Shown here: positions 51,961 to 59,934 of the stretch, in pieces | How positions within the stretch are numbered: the stretch's first letter is position 1 | Layout of the letters: the number at the start of each line of letters is the position of its first letter | Assembly (NCBI GenBank): GCA_947446025.1 | Contig: CANFEY010000018.1 | Location: 1-64,000, forward strand | Direction of reading: 5' to 3' | DNA: 64,000 bases | Source: Bryobacterales bacterium | GTDB lineage: Bacteria > Acidobacteriota > Terriglobia > Bryobacterales > Bryobacteraceae | Made by a program: the position numbers and the translations under genes | The notes under the pieces: generated by a model | Told to the model about the DNA's origin: nothing | Database searches by the model: none | What the model saw: the letters and a program-made list of their open reading frames with translations, nothing else

Positions 51961-53670
51961 ATGCGCAAGCTCACTGTTCCGGCACTGCTGTTCGCCACGC
52001 TTGCGTGGGGACAACCCGCCGCGCCTGAGATTGGGACCACCGAAACCGCAGTCACCTTCACCAGCGGCGTCAATTTAGTTCCCGTCAAATTGGTGGTGCG
52101 CGATAAGCAGGGGCGCGCCGTGGGCGGGGATCTGAAGCAATCCGACTTCATCCTCCAGGACAAGGGCAAGGAACAAACCATCTCGCGCTATTCGCTGGAG
52201 CGCCAAGATCGCATCGAGGCGCAAGTGACCGCCGAGCGTGTGGACGAAGCGGGACGTCCCGTATTCCAGCCACGGCCAGAGCGGCCGGCCGTGATTCCCG
52301 AACGGTTCCTGGCGTACATCTTTGACGACGTGCACACCGACATCTCAGACCTGATCCGCGCGCGCGAGGCGGCGGTGAAGCAAATGGGCGAGGTCATGGA
52401 CCCGTCCACCCGTGTCGCCGTGTACACCACGTCCGGCCAGACGCAGCTCGATTTTACGGACGACCAAGATGCGGTGGCCGACAAGATCCGCAGCATTCGG
52501 CGTTGGAGCGCGGATCAGGGAGAGAACGATTGCCCGCCGCTGAACTACTATTGGGCGAACTTGGTGTTGAACGGCAATGATCCGGAAGCATTCAACGCGC
52601 TGGTGGAGAATATTCTGGAGTGCATGCCCGGAACGCCGGCCGATGCGGCGCGGCAGATGGCGCGCAGCATGTCGATTGCCAAGCTGGCGCAAGGGCAACG
52701 CGAGAGCCGCATGGGCTTGGGCATCGTGCAGGACGTGGTGGGCCGCATGGGAGCGATGCCAGGTTCGCGCAGCATCGTTTACGTATCGTCGGGCTTCATC
52801 CTGGATCCGCAGCTGCGCTTCGATGAGCAGCATGTCTTCGACGCGGCGATCAAAGCCAAGGTGGTGGTGAACACGCTGGATGCGCGCGGCCTCTATTCCG
52901 CTGTGCCGTCCATGGGCATGGGCGCGGCGTCGCCGTTGCTGCAGCGGTTCACGCAGCGCATGCAGAAGGATCTGGCGTTCGCCACCAGCAACGTGATGGG
53001 CGAGTTCGCCAACGCGACCGGCGGCACGTTTGTATGGAACAGCAACGCCTACGATGAAGGCTTCCGGCGTGTGGCCGGCGTCCCGGAGTTCACGCACGTG
53101 CTCGGGTTTTCGCCCGCGGGGCTGAAGAACGACGGCAGCTTTCACGAGTTGAAGATCAAGCTGCGCAAGCGCGCCGGCCTGAATCCGGACGACTACGAAA
53201 TCTTCGCGCGCTCCGGCTACACCGCTCCCAGCGCGGCGGCCAGTGCGGAGGAAACCGTGCGCGAGGAGATTCGCGACGCGGTGTTCTCGCGCGAAGAAGT
53301 GGTGGAAGTGCCGGTGGAGCTGAGCTTGCAGTTTTTCAAGTCGGCTCCGCTGGAGGCGCACCTGACGGTGGTCGCGAAGGTGAATCTGGATGGCGTGCAG
53401 TTCCGCAAAAAGGAAGATCGCAACACCGACACGCTGACGGTGGTATCGGTGGTGTTTGACCGCAACGGCAACTTCGTCAAAGGCGTGCAGCGCGTGCTCG
53501 ATATGCGCCTGCGGGATCAGACGCTCGAAACGCTGCTCAACCAAGGCGGCATCAGCGTGCGCAGCCAACTCGACTTGCGGCCAGGGAGCTACCTGGTGAG
53601 GCTCGTCGTGCGCGACGCGGAAGGCAAGGCGATGGCGATGCGCAATGGCTCGGTGGAGATTCCGTTTTGA
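51961..53670 (+). CDS. VWFA-related acidobacterial domain protein (TIGR03436), gene 1
   Basis: A 569-residue exported protein: signal peptide to about residue 17 (TLAWGQ), a DUF-like beta domain (VNLVPVKLVVRDKQGRAVGGDLKQSDFILQDKGKE), then a von Willebrand A-like fold (AYIFDDVHTD.. MDPSTRVAVYTTSGQTQLDFTDD; SIVYVSSGF). A C-terminal beta region follows. These proteins are highly abundant in Acidobacteria and are thought to mediate adhesion or assembly outside the cell. ATG 51961 is chosen; a TTG 4 codons upstream is possible. It overlaps the next TIGR03436 gene by 4 bases. Confidence 0.85.
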   Translation: MRKLTVPALLFATLAWGQPAAPEIGTTETAVTFTSGVNLVPVKLVVRDKQGRAVGGDLKQSDFILQDKGKEQTISRYSLERQDRIEAQVTAERVDEAGRPVFQPRPERPAVIPERFLAYIFDDVHTDISDLIRAREAAVKQMGEVMDPSTRVAVYTTSGQTQLDFTDDQDAVADKIRSIRRWSADQGENDCPPLNYYWANLVLNGNDPEAFNALVENILECMPGTPADAARQMARSMSIAKLAQGQRESRMGLGIVQDVVGRMGAMPGSRSIVYVSSGFILDPQLRFDEQHVFDAAIKAKVVVNTLDARGLYSAVPSMGMGAASPLLQRFTQRMQKDLAFATSNVMGEFANATGGTFVWNSNAYDEGFRRVAGVPEFTHVLGFSPAGLKNDGSFHELKIKLRKRAGLNPDDYEIFARSGYTAPSAAASAEETVREEIRDAVFSREEVVEVPVELSLQFFKSAPLEAHLTVVAKVNLDGVQFRKKEDRNTDTLTVVSVVFDRNGNFVKGVQRVLDMRLRDQTLETLLNQGGISVRSQLDLRPGSYLVRLVVRDAEGKAMAMRNGSVEIPF

Positions 53671-55589
53671 AGCGGCTCACGGTAGCTCTGTTGTTGGTGA
53701 GCGCGGCCAGCGCGCAGGTGACGCGCACGGAAGCGCAGTCGGTGCTGGTGGATGTCCTGGTCACGGACAAGAAGGGCTCCTACGTCCCAGCGCTCACGGC
53801 CAAGGATTTCCAAGTCTGGGAAGACGGCAAGGAACAGAACGTCGACGGGTTGTTCACGGAGAAGGGCTCAGCGAAAGCGGCGCAGCATTCGTTGCTGCTG
53901 CTGTTCGACAACGCGGCGATGACCTCGCGTGAGCAAAACATCGCCCGGCAGGTCGCCATGCAGATTCTGGACCAGGCGGCCGCAGGCGAGCCGAAGATCG
54001 CGGTGCTGGATTTCAGCGGAACCCTGCGTGTGGCGCAGACCTTCACCACGGATGTGACGCGCGCCAAGCAAGCCGTGGCGCGGCCCCAGAGTGGTCCGCT
54101 GAACGCCGATACGCCCGCGGTCAACGACTTCGCCTTGCGCGATCTGCTGCGTTCGCTCGATGGCCTGGTGAAAAATCTACAGGCGGCGCAGGGACGGAAA
54201 TCGCTGATCTTCTTCACGCCCGGCTACAACATGACCGGCGAGCTCTCCGTGCGGCTCAAGGATCTGGTGGGTGCGGCGAATCAATCGAACGTGTCCTTTT
54301 ATCCCGTCAATGTTCGGGTGACGGCCGCGTTCGGCGGGCAGATCGCGGATGTAAGCGCTCCTGCCGCTGCGCCACCGGGCCGTGGAGGCCGCGGAGGCAC
54401 TGTTACGCTCACCGGCACGCCGACGGGAATGAACGCCGCCGACACCGCGTTGAACCAGGCCGCGCCTCCTAGCGGTCCTGCGCTCCTCGGCATGTTGCTC
54501 GACCTCGCCAGCGGCACCGGCGGGTTTGTGGTGCGCCAGCCCGAGGACCGCGCGGCGCTGGTGAAGATCAGTCAGGAGCAGACCGAGTTCTATGTGCTCA
54601 GCTACACTCCTCCTGATTCGCCGGATGGGAGTTGCCACAAGCTGCGCGTGAAGGTGAAGCGCGACGGCTTGAACCTGCGCTCGCGCGAAGGCTACTGCAA
54701 GCGGACTCCTGGAGATTTGCTGAGCGGCAACGCGGTGGAAAAGACGCTGGAGCGGAAGGCGCAGGCGGCACAGGGCGGCAACATCGCCGCGATCATGCAG
54801 GCTCCTTATTTCTACAAGGCCGCGAATGTTGCCCGCGTAGCCGCCGTGATGGAGATCAACCCCGCGAACATCGCGTTCAAGAAAGACAAGAACAGGTTCG
54901 TGGGACAGCTGGATATTCTGGGCATCGCAAACCAGGAAGATGGCTCAACCGGTGCCCGCTTCAGTGACGTTGTGAAGTTCGAGTTCGATTCGCAGGCGCT
55001 GGTGGATCTGTTCAAGCGCACGGCGTACCGCTACGAGAACCAGTTCGACATCGCGCCTGGGGCATACAAGCTCGCGGTGGTGCTGGGAGGGGGCGGAGAA
55101 AGCTTTGGGCGCGTGGAGACGGAGCTCGAGATCGAAGCCTATTCGGGCGAGTTCGCGTTGAGCGGGCTAGCGCTAAGCCGCGAATTCCGGGCGGCCGGCG
55201 CGGGACTGGCAGGGCTCGACGAGTTCCTGATCGACGACCGCAAGAAGCTGATTGCCGATGGTGCGGAGATCGTGGCATCACCCCACAGCAAGCTGCACGC
55301 GGCCGGGCCGGCTCTGATGTTCGTGGAGATTTACGAGCCCTTGTTGAAGGACCCGGAGTTGGTGGTGGCGTTCCAAATCCGCGTGCTGGACCGCGCGAGC
55401 GGCGAACTCCGCGGAGACACCGGCATGCTGCGCCTCGACCTGACCGGTAAGCGGACCGGTACCTCGATTCCGCTGGCGCTCAACCTGCCGGTGAAGCCGC
55501 TCGCGCCGGGCAACTACACACTGGAGTTTCAAGTGCTCGATTCCGCGGGCAAGACGGCGAAACGGACGGTTCCATTTGAGATAGAGTAG
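53667..55589 (+). CDS. VWFA-related acidobacterial domain protein (TIGR03436), gene 2
   Basis: A 640-residue paralogue of the preceding gene: signal peptide ending near SAQV, VLVDVLVTDKKGSYVPALTAKDFQVWEDGKEQNV, LLLLFDNAAMTSREQNIARQVA, LIFFTPGYNMTG, a Gly/Pro/Arg-rich linker (GRGGRGGTVTL), and a large C-terminal beta-rich part (about 400-640). Start TTG overlaps the upstream stop. Two adjacent different copies suggest a heteromeric or layered surface structure (inference). The quinoprotein gene follows in 5 bases. Confidence 0.84.
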   Translation: MKRLTVALLLVSAASAQVTRTEAQSVLVDVLVTDKKGSYVPALTAKDFQVWEDGKEQNVDGLFTEKGSAKAAQHSLLLLFDNAAMTSREQNIARQVAMQILDQAAAGEPKIAVLDFSGTLRVAQTFTTDVTRAKQAVARPQSGPLNADTPAVNDFALRDLLRSLDGLVKNLQAAQGRKSLIFFTPGYNMTGELSVRLKDLVGAANQSNVSFYPVNVRVTAAFGGQIADVSAPAAAPPGRGGRGGTVTLTGTPTGMNAADTALNQAAPPSGPALLGMLLDLASGTGGFVVRQPEDRAALVKISQEQTEFYVLSYTPPDSPDGSCHKLRVKVKRDGLNLRSREGYCKRTPGDLLSGNAVEKTLERKAQAAQGGNIAAIMQAPYFYKAANVARVAAVMEINPANIAFKKDKNRFVGQLDILGIANQEDGSTGARFSDVVKFEFDSQALVDLFKRTAYRYENQFDIAPGAYKLAVVLGGGGESFGRVETELEIEAYSGEFALSGLALSREFRAAGAGLAGLDEFLIDDRKKLIADGAEIVASPHSKLHAAGPALMFVEIYEPLLKDPELVVAFQIRVLDRASGELRGDTGMLRLDLTGKRTGTSIPLALNLPVKPLAPGNYTLEFQVLDSAGKTAKRTVPFEIE

Positions 55590-55596
55590 TCGAGTG

Positions 55597-57384
55597 ATGC
55601 GCTACATCCTCTTCCTTACACTGGCGGCTTCCATTTGGGCGCAAGCGCCCGCACCCAACGGGCAAGAACTCTACACCACGCGTTGCGCAACCTGCCACGC
55701 GCAACCTACCAACGCCCGCATTCCCTCGCGCGCGGACCTGGCGAAATTGCAACCGCAGCAAGTGGTAGACGCTCTCGAAAAAGGTGCGATGACGGTGCAG
55801 GCGCAGGGGCTCAGCGCGGCGCAGATTCGCGCGCTGGCCGCATTTGTGGGCAACGCTCCGGCAGTGATTGCGACAACCGGCCCCGCGAACCAGTGCCCGG
55901 TCAACAAGCCCTTCAATCCGGGTCCGAACGATTGGAACGGCTGGGGCCTGAACACGCAGAACACGCGCTACCAGCCGAATCCCGGCCTCAGCTTAGCGGA
56001 CATCCCGAAGCTGAAGCTCAAGTGGGCGTTCGGATTCCCGGACGACACGCGCGCCGTCGCGCAACCGTCGATTGTCGGCGGACGAGTCTTCGTCGGCAGC
56101 CACGGCGGCAAGGTGTACTCGCTCGACCTCGCCACCGGCTGCACCTATTGGACCTTCAACGCTGGAGCCATCGTGCGCGACGGCATCACGTTGGCGCAGG
56201 TGGGCACTCGCTGGACCGCATTCTTCGGTGACGCGGCGGCGTTCGGCTATGCGGTGGACGCGCTCACCGGCGCGCAGATTTGGAAGGTGAAGCTCGACGA
56301 TTATCCCGTCGCTCGCGTCACCGGCACCAGCGTGTTTCACAACGGGCTGATCTATTTCCCCATGTCGTCGGGCGAAGAGTTGGCCTCCGGCGGCGCGAAT
56401 TACGTGTGCTGCAAATTCCGCGGCAGCTTGTCGTCGCTCGATGCCGCGACGGGGCGCGTGATCTGGAAGACGTACACGATCGATCAGGAAGCCAAGATTT
56501 ACCGCACCATCGACATGCAGGGCAAGGACAAGTCGGTCACCAAGCGCGACCTGTGGGGTCCCGCGGGCGCGTCGATTTGGTCCGCGCCCACCATCGACGC
56601 CAAGCGCGGGCGCATCTACGCATCGACGGGCAACTCGTACACCGGGGTCGAAGTGCCCACCAGCGATGCCGTCGTCGCGTTCGACATCAACGACGGAAAA
56701 TTGCTGTGGACCAAGCAAGCCACAGCCGGCGACAACTGGCTCCCTGGGTGTCCGAACGGTCCGCTGTGCCCGGAGAACAAGGGCGACGATTACGACCTGG
56801 CGAGTTCGCCGGCGCTGGTGACGGCGGGCGGTCGTGACCTGATCGTGGTTGGTCAGAAGTCGGGCACGTTGTGGGCGCTCGATCCGGACAACGGCGGCGC
56901 CGTTGTGTGGCGGCAACAGCTGGGCGCGGGTGGAGGCCTGATGGGCGGCATCATGTGGGGTCCCGCGATGGATGGCCAGACCGCCTACGCGGGCGTCGCG
57001 GATGGAACGCGCGCCGACGGGATGCCGGGTGTGTACGCGGTGAATCTCGCCGACGGCTCACGCAAGTGGAAGGCCGCCCCGCCGCCGGGACCTGGGAGCT
57101 CGACGTCGCAACCCACCGCTCCTTCGCTGATGCCGGGGATCGTGTTCTCCGCCACCTTCGGCGGCCGCCTGCGGGCGCATCAGTCGTCGACGGGTGAAGT
57201 GGTGTGGGAGTTCGACACCGCCCGCACGTTCGAGACAGTCAACGGCGTAACGGCCAAAGGCGGCGCGATGGACGGCGCAGGTCCCGCAATCGCCAACGGA
57301 ATGGTGGTGATGACCAGCGGCATGGGCTTCGCCGGCGGGGCGGCGGGGAATGTCATGCTGGCGTTCTCTGTGGATGGGAAGTAG
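55597..57384 (+). CDS. Periplasmic quinoprotein with N-terminal cytochrome c
   Basis: A 595-residue protein: signal peptide 1-17 (IWAQ), a cytochrome c domain with CATCH, and a PQQ-type beta-propeller (DLATGCTYWTF, DALTGAQIWKV, DAATGRVIWKT, DINDGKLLWTK, DPDNGGAVVWR). Similar in plan to 13638-15803 but divergent; an inserted CPNGPLCPENKGDDYD segment adds two Cys. A polyvinyl-alcohol-dehydrogenase-like activity is possible. GTG 55594 is one codon earlier. It is followed by the tetrahaem cytochrome, which could accept its electrons. Confidence 0.83.
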   Translation: MRYILFLTLAASIWAQAPAPNGQELYTTRCATCHAQPTNARIPSRADLAKLQPQQVVDALEKGAMTVQAQGLSAAQIRALAAFVGNAPAVIATTGPANQCPVNKPFNPGPNDWNGWGLNTQNTRYQPNPGLSLADIPKLKLKWAFGFPDDTRAVAQPSIVGGRVFVGSHGGKVYSLDLATGCTYWTFNAGAIVRDGITLAQVGTRWTAFFGDAAAFGYAVDALTGAQIWKVKLDDYPVARVTGTSVFHNGLIYFPMSSGEELASGGANYVCCKFRGSLSSLDAATGRVIWKTYTIDQEAKIYRTIDMQGKDKSVTKRDLWGPAGASIWSAPTIDAKRGRIYASTGNSYTGVEVPTSDAVVAFDINDGKLLWTKQATAGDNWLPGCPNGPLCPENKGDDYDLASSPALVTAGGRDLIVVGQKSGTLWALDPDNGGAVVWRQQLGAGGGLMGGIMWGPAMDGQTAYAGVADGTRADGMPGVYAVNLADGSRKWKAAPPPGPGSSTSQPTAPSLMPGIVFSATFGGRLRAHQSSTGEVVWEFDTARTFETVNGVTAKGGAMDGAGPAIANGMVVMTSGMGFAGGAAGNVMLAFSVDGK

Positions 57385-57430
57385 CGCGAGAACGCGCAAC
57401 TCTAGCGGCGCGATTCCGCGCAACGAAGCG

Positions 57431-57468
57431 GGACACTGAGCTTTACGGGGCGATTCTGTGGACACTGA
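57431..57468 (+). repeat. GGACACTGA direct repeat
   Basis: GGACACTGA occurs at 57431-57439 and 57460-57468, 29 bases apart, in the gap after the quinoprotein stop. Pairs like this occur at ends of IS481-like elements; no transposase is near. Weak evidence. Confidence 0.25.
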
Positions 57469-57485
57469 ATTGCACTAGCGAATGC

Positions 57486-58514
57486 GTGCGCCGACTCTTC
57501 TTTTCCATTTTCATGGCAGCCGCCGCCTACGCCATGGACCCCCAGCGCGGCGAGCAGGTGATGCGGGAGCAGAACTGCCTCACTTGCCACAACGTCCGCG
57601 GCGAGGGCGCGCTGAAGGCACCGGACCTCTCGGCCCGCTTGGTGGACCGCTACACTCCCGCGGCGCTCGCCAGCCTGCTGTGGAATCATCTGCCAGAAAT
57701 GTGGACGGCGATGAGCAAGGAGCTGGTCGGCCGGCCCCGGCCATCCGAGCGTGACGCAGAGGACATGTTCGCCTACCTCTACGCGGAGCACTTTCTGAAT
57801 CCGGCTGGCACGCAGGCGCGTGGGGAGCGGGCGTTCGAACAGCGCGGGTGCGCGGCTTGCCACTCGGCCGGACCGGGAAATCCGGTGGAGAATTGGCGCG
57901 GCATTCGCGATCCGTTCGCGCTGGTCCAGCAGATGTGGAATCATGCGGGGCTGATGCGGGCTTCGCGCGAACAACGCGGTGTGGTGTTTGAACGGCTGAG
58001 TGCCCGTGATCTCGCGGACCTGACCGCTTTCGCCAGCCGCACGGCGAAGCAGGCGCCGTCCACGATGCCGGAGACGGCGCAAGGCGCGTCGCTGTTCAAA
58101 GCCAACTGCGGCGGCTGCCATCCGGGCATCGTGAACTTGCAGAAGCGGCTGCAGGACCGGACGCCGCTCGAGGTGGCCTCTGGCCTCTGGAATCACGCGA
58201 ATTCGATGCAGACCTTGGCGCTGGGCGCGCCCAATGACATGCGCTCGATCGTGGGCTACGTGTGGAACTTGCAATTCCAGGAGTCCGGCGATGCGGTGCG
58301 CGGGGCGAAGACGTTCGCGGACAAGAAATGCGCCGGGTGTCACGCGCAGATGAATCGTGGCGAGCGCGTGTTCAGCACGTACTCCATGATCTCGCTATGG
58401 TGGGCGCATGGACCGCTGATGCAGGCGGACATGCAGAAGAAAAAGGCCCGGTGGCCTTACTTGGCACCCGAGGATGTCGCCAACCTGGTCGCCTACATGA
58501 ACACCAAGCCCTAG
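57486..58514 (+). CDS. Periplasmic tetrahaem c-type cytochrome
   Basis: A 342-residue exported cytochrome with four haem motifs: CLTCH, CAACH, CGGCH and CAGCH, in units separated by about 75-130 residues. Signal peptide 1-16 (AAAAYA-MDP). GTG 57486-57488 is selected because it gives a clean signal peptide; the open frame continues upstream without a start that makes sense. Placed 100 bases after the quinoprotein gene, so it may pass electrons on from it. The MFS transporter converges with a 4-base overlap. Confidence 0.85.
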   Translation: MRRLFFSIFMAAAAYAMDPQRGEQVMREQNCLTCHNVRGEGALKAPDLSARLVDRYTPAALASLLWNHLPEMWTAMSKELVGRPRPSERDAEDMFAYLYAEHFLNPAGTQARGERAFEQRGCAACHSAGPGNPVENWRGIRDPFALVQQMWNHAGLMRASREQRGVVFERLSARDLADLTAFASRTAKQAPSTMPETAQGASLFKANCGGCHPGIVNLQKRLQDRTPLEVASGLWNHANSMQTLALGAPNDMRSIVGYVWNLQFQESGDAVRGAKTFADKKCAGCHAQMNRGERVFSTYSMISLWWAHGPLMQADMQKKKARWPYLAPEDVANLVAYMNTKP

Positions 58515-59767
58515 GCAATGCGGCGGCTCGCGTCAATCTTCAGATACAGCAGCGCCGCGAATGCCGTAAGTCCGCCCGTAACTAAGAAGGGCACATTCCA
58601 CCCCCACAGCGTCACCATGTAGCCGAGCGCGAAGGACGAAAGCGTCCCGCCCAAGTTGCCGCACATATTCATAAAGGCGGAGATGCTGCCCGAGAAGTCG
58701 CCGCCGATATCCAGCGGCACGGCCCAGGAGACACCCACAGTCCACTCCAGAGCGAAGAAGGCGATGGAGGAGCAGATGACTGATAGCTGCACGTTGGACG
58801 TGAGCGCAGCCGGTACGGTGGCGGCTGCACACACGAGGAATCCCGCGATGGCTACCCATCGCCGAGCGAGGTTGATATTGCTGGTGCGCTTCAACACCCG
58901 GTCCGAACACCAGCCTCCGAGCAGGTCGCCCGCGGTCCCCGCCAGCAGAGGTAGGCTCGCGTAGAAGCCCATCTCCGTCAGTGTCATGCCGCGCGATTCG
59001 CGGAGGTACGTGGGATACCACACAATGTACACTTGCAGGCAGTAGTTGTAGCAGAAGTACATCGGGCACAGAAACAGCATTGTGGGCGAGGAAAGAATCT
59101 GCCCCCACGGAACCTTGGTCGGCACCGACTTCCGCACCGCGCCGCCGGCATGAATCAGGTCCAACTCCGCGGCATTGACCCCGGCGTGTTCGTCCGGTGA
59201 GTCGCGATAGTAGAGGTACCAGGCAACCGCCCACACCAAGCCGAGAGCTCCGAACACCCAGAACGGCACGCGCCAACCGTAGTGCAGAATCAACCACGCA
59301 ACAATCGGAGGTGTGATGGCCGAGCCCAGCCGGGAACCAGCGTGTGTTATCCCCTGCGCGTAGCCCCGCTCCGCGGCCAGCATCCAGCGCGAAAGCGACC
59401 TCGTGGCAATCGGGAACGCTCCCGCCTCACCGATGCCGAACAGGAAGCGTACCGCGATCATTACGGTGGCGGTCCCGGCCAGCGCCGTCATGGAGGTAAA
59501 AGCGCTCCACCAAATCACGATCAGCGGCAGTGCCCTTCGCGGACCCAGTTTGTCGCCCAGCAACCCGCCTGGAACCTGAAACAGTGCGTAGCTCAACTGA
59601 AACGCAGCCGCGATGCGCCCCATGGTGATCAGGTCAAAACCGAGCTCCTTACGCATATCCGGAGTCGCAGCCGCGAGCACCACGCGGTCCATGTAGGTGA
59701 GCATGTAGACGGCGACGGTCATCCACAGAACTACGTGCCGGGCTCGGGTGGGGCGTGCGAGAGTCAT
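58511..59767 (-). CDS. MFS transporter (anion:cation symporter type)
   Basis: A 418-residue membrane transporter with about 12 helices, the MFS motif GDKLGPRRALP between TM2 and TM3, RFLFGIGEAGAFP, and the pattern of the ACS family (glucarate, tartrate, hexuronate symporters: YMLTYMDRVVLAAATPDM). Substrate probably a sugar acid or carboxylate (inference). The upstream side holds the long hairpin repeat 59794-59906, in which its promoter would be embedded. Confidence 0.85.
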   Translation of the reverse strand: MTLARPTRARHVVLWMTVAVYMLTYMDRVVLAAATPDMRKELGFDLITMGRIAAAFQLSYALFQVPGGLLGDKLGPRRALPLIVIWWSAFTSMTALAGTATVMIAVRFLFGIGEAGAFPIATRSLSRWMLAAERGYAQGITHAGSRLGSAITPPIVAWLILHYGWRVPFWVFGALGLVWAVAWYLYYRDSPDEHAGVNAAELDLIHAGGAVRKSVPTKVPWGQILSSPTMLFLCPMYFCYNYCLQVYIVWYPTYLRESRGMTLTEMGFYASLPLLAGTAGDLLGGWCSDRVLKRTSNINLARRWVAIAGFLVCAAATVPAALTSNVQLSVICSSIAFFALEWTVGVSWAVPLDIGGDFSGSISAFMNMCGNLGGTLSSFALGYMVTLWGWNVPFLVTGGLTAFAALLYLKIDASRRIA

Positions 59768-59793
59768 GGAATCGTCGATGATAGCACTCCTTA

Positions 59794-59906
59794 TCTGTCC
59801 GCTCCCTCACGGTCGCGGTTCGGTGCTGGGGAACCGCCGTGCTGTGGGCGTGCCGCCGTGCTGTGGGGGCACAGCACTGAACCGCGACCGTGAGGGAGCG
59901 GACAGA
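59794..59906. repeat. Long hairpin made of two opposed 35-nt repeats (copies 3 and 4)
   Basis: Left arm 59794-59828 and right arm 59872-59906 are inverted copies that differ at one of 35 positions; the arms begin TCTGTCCGCTCCCTCACGG. The 43-base spacer carries a 15-base direct repeat CCGCCGTGCTGTGGG at 59834-59848 and 59853-59867. It lies between the divergent MFS and kinase genes, so it must cover or flank both promoters and could form a very stable RNA or DNA stem. Confidence 0.85.
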
Positions 59907-59934
59907 CGCCAGAAACGCTAAACTAGACTCGATC

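Noticed and set aside
57204-57485. Upstream extension of the tetrahaem cytochrome
   Set aside because: It overlaps the end of the quinoprotein gene in another frame, and the signal peptide begins at GTG 57486.
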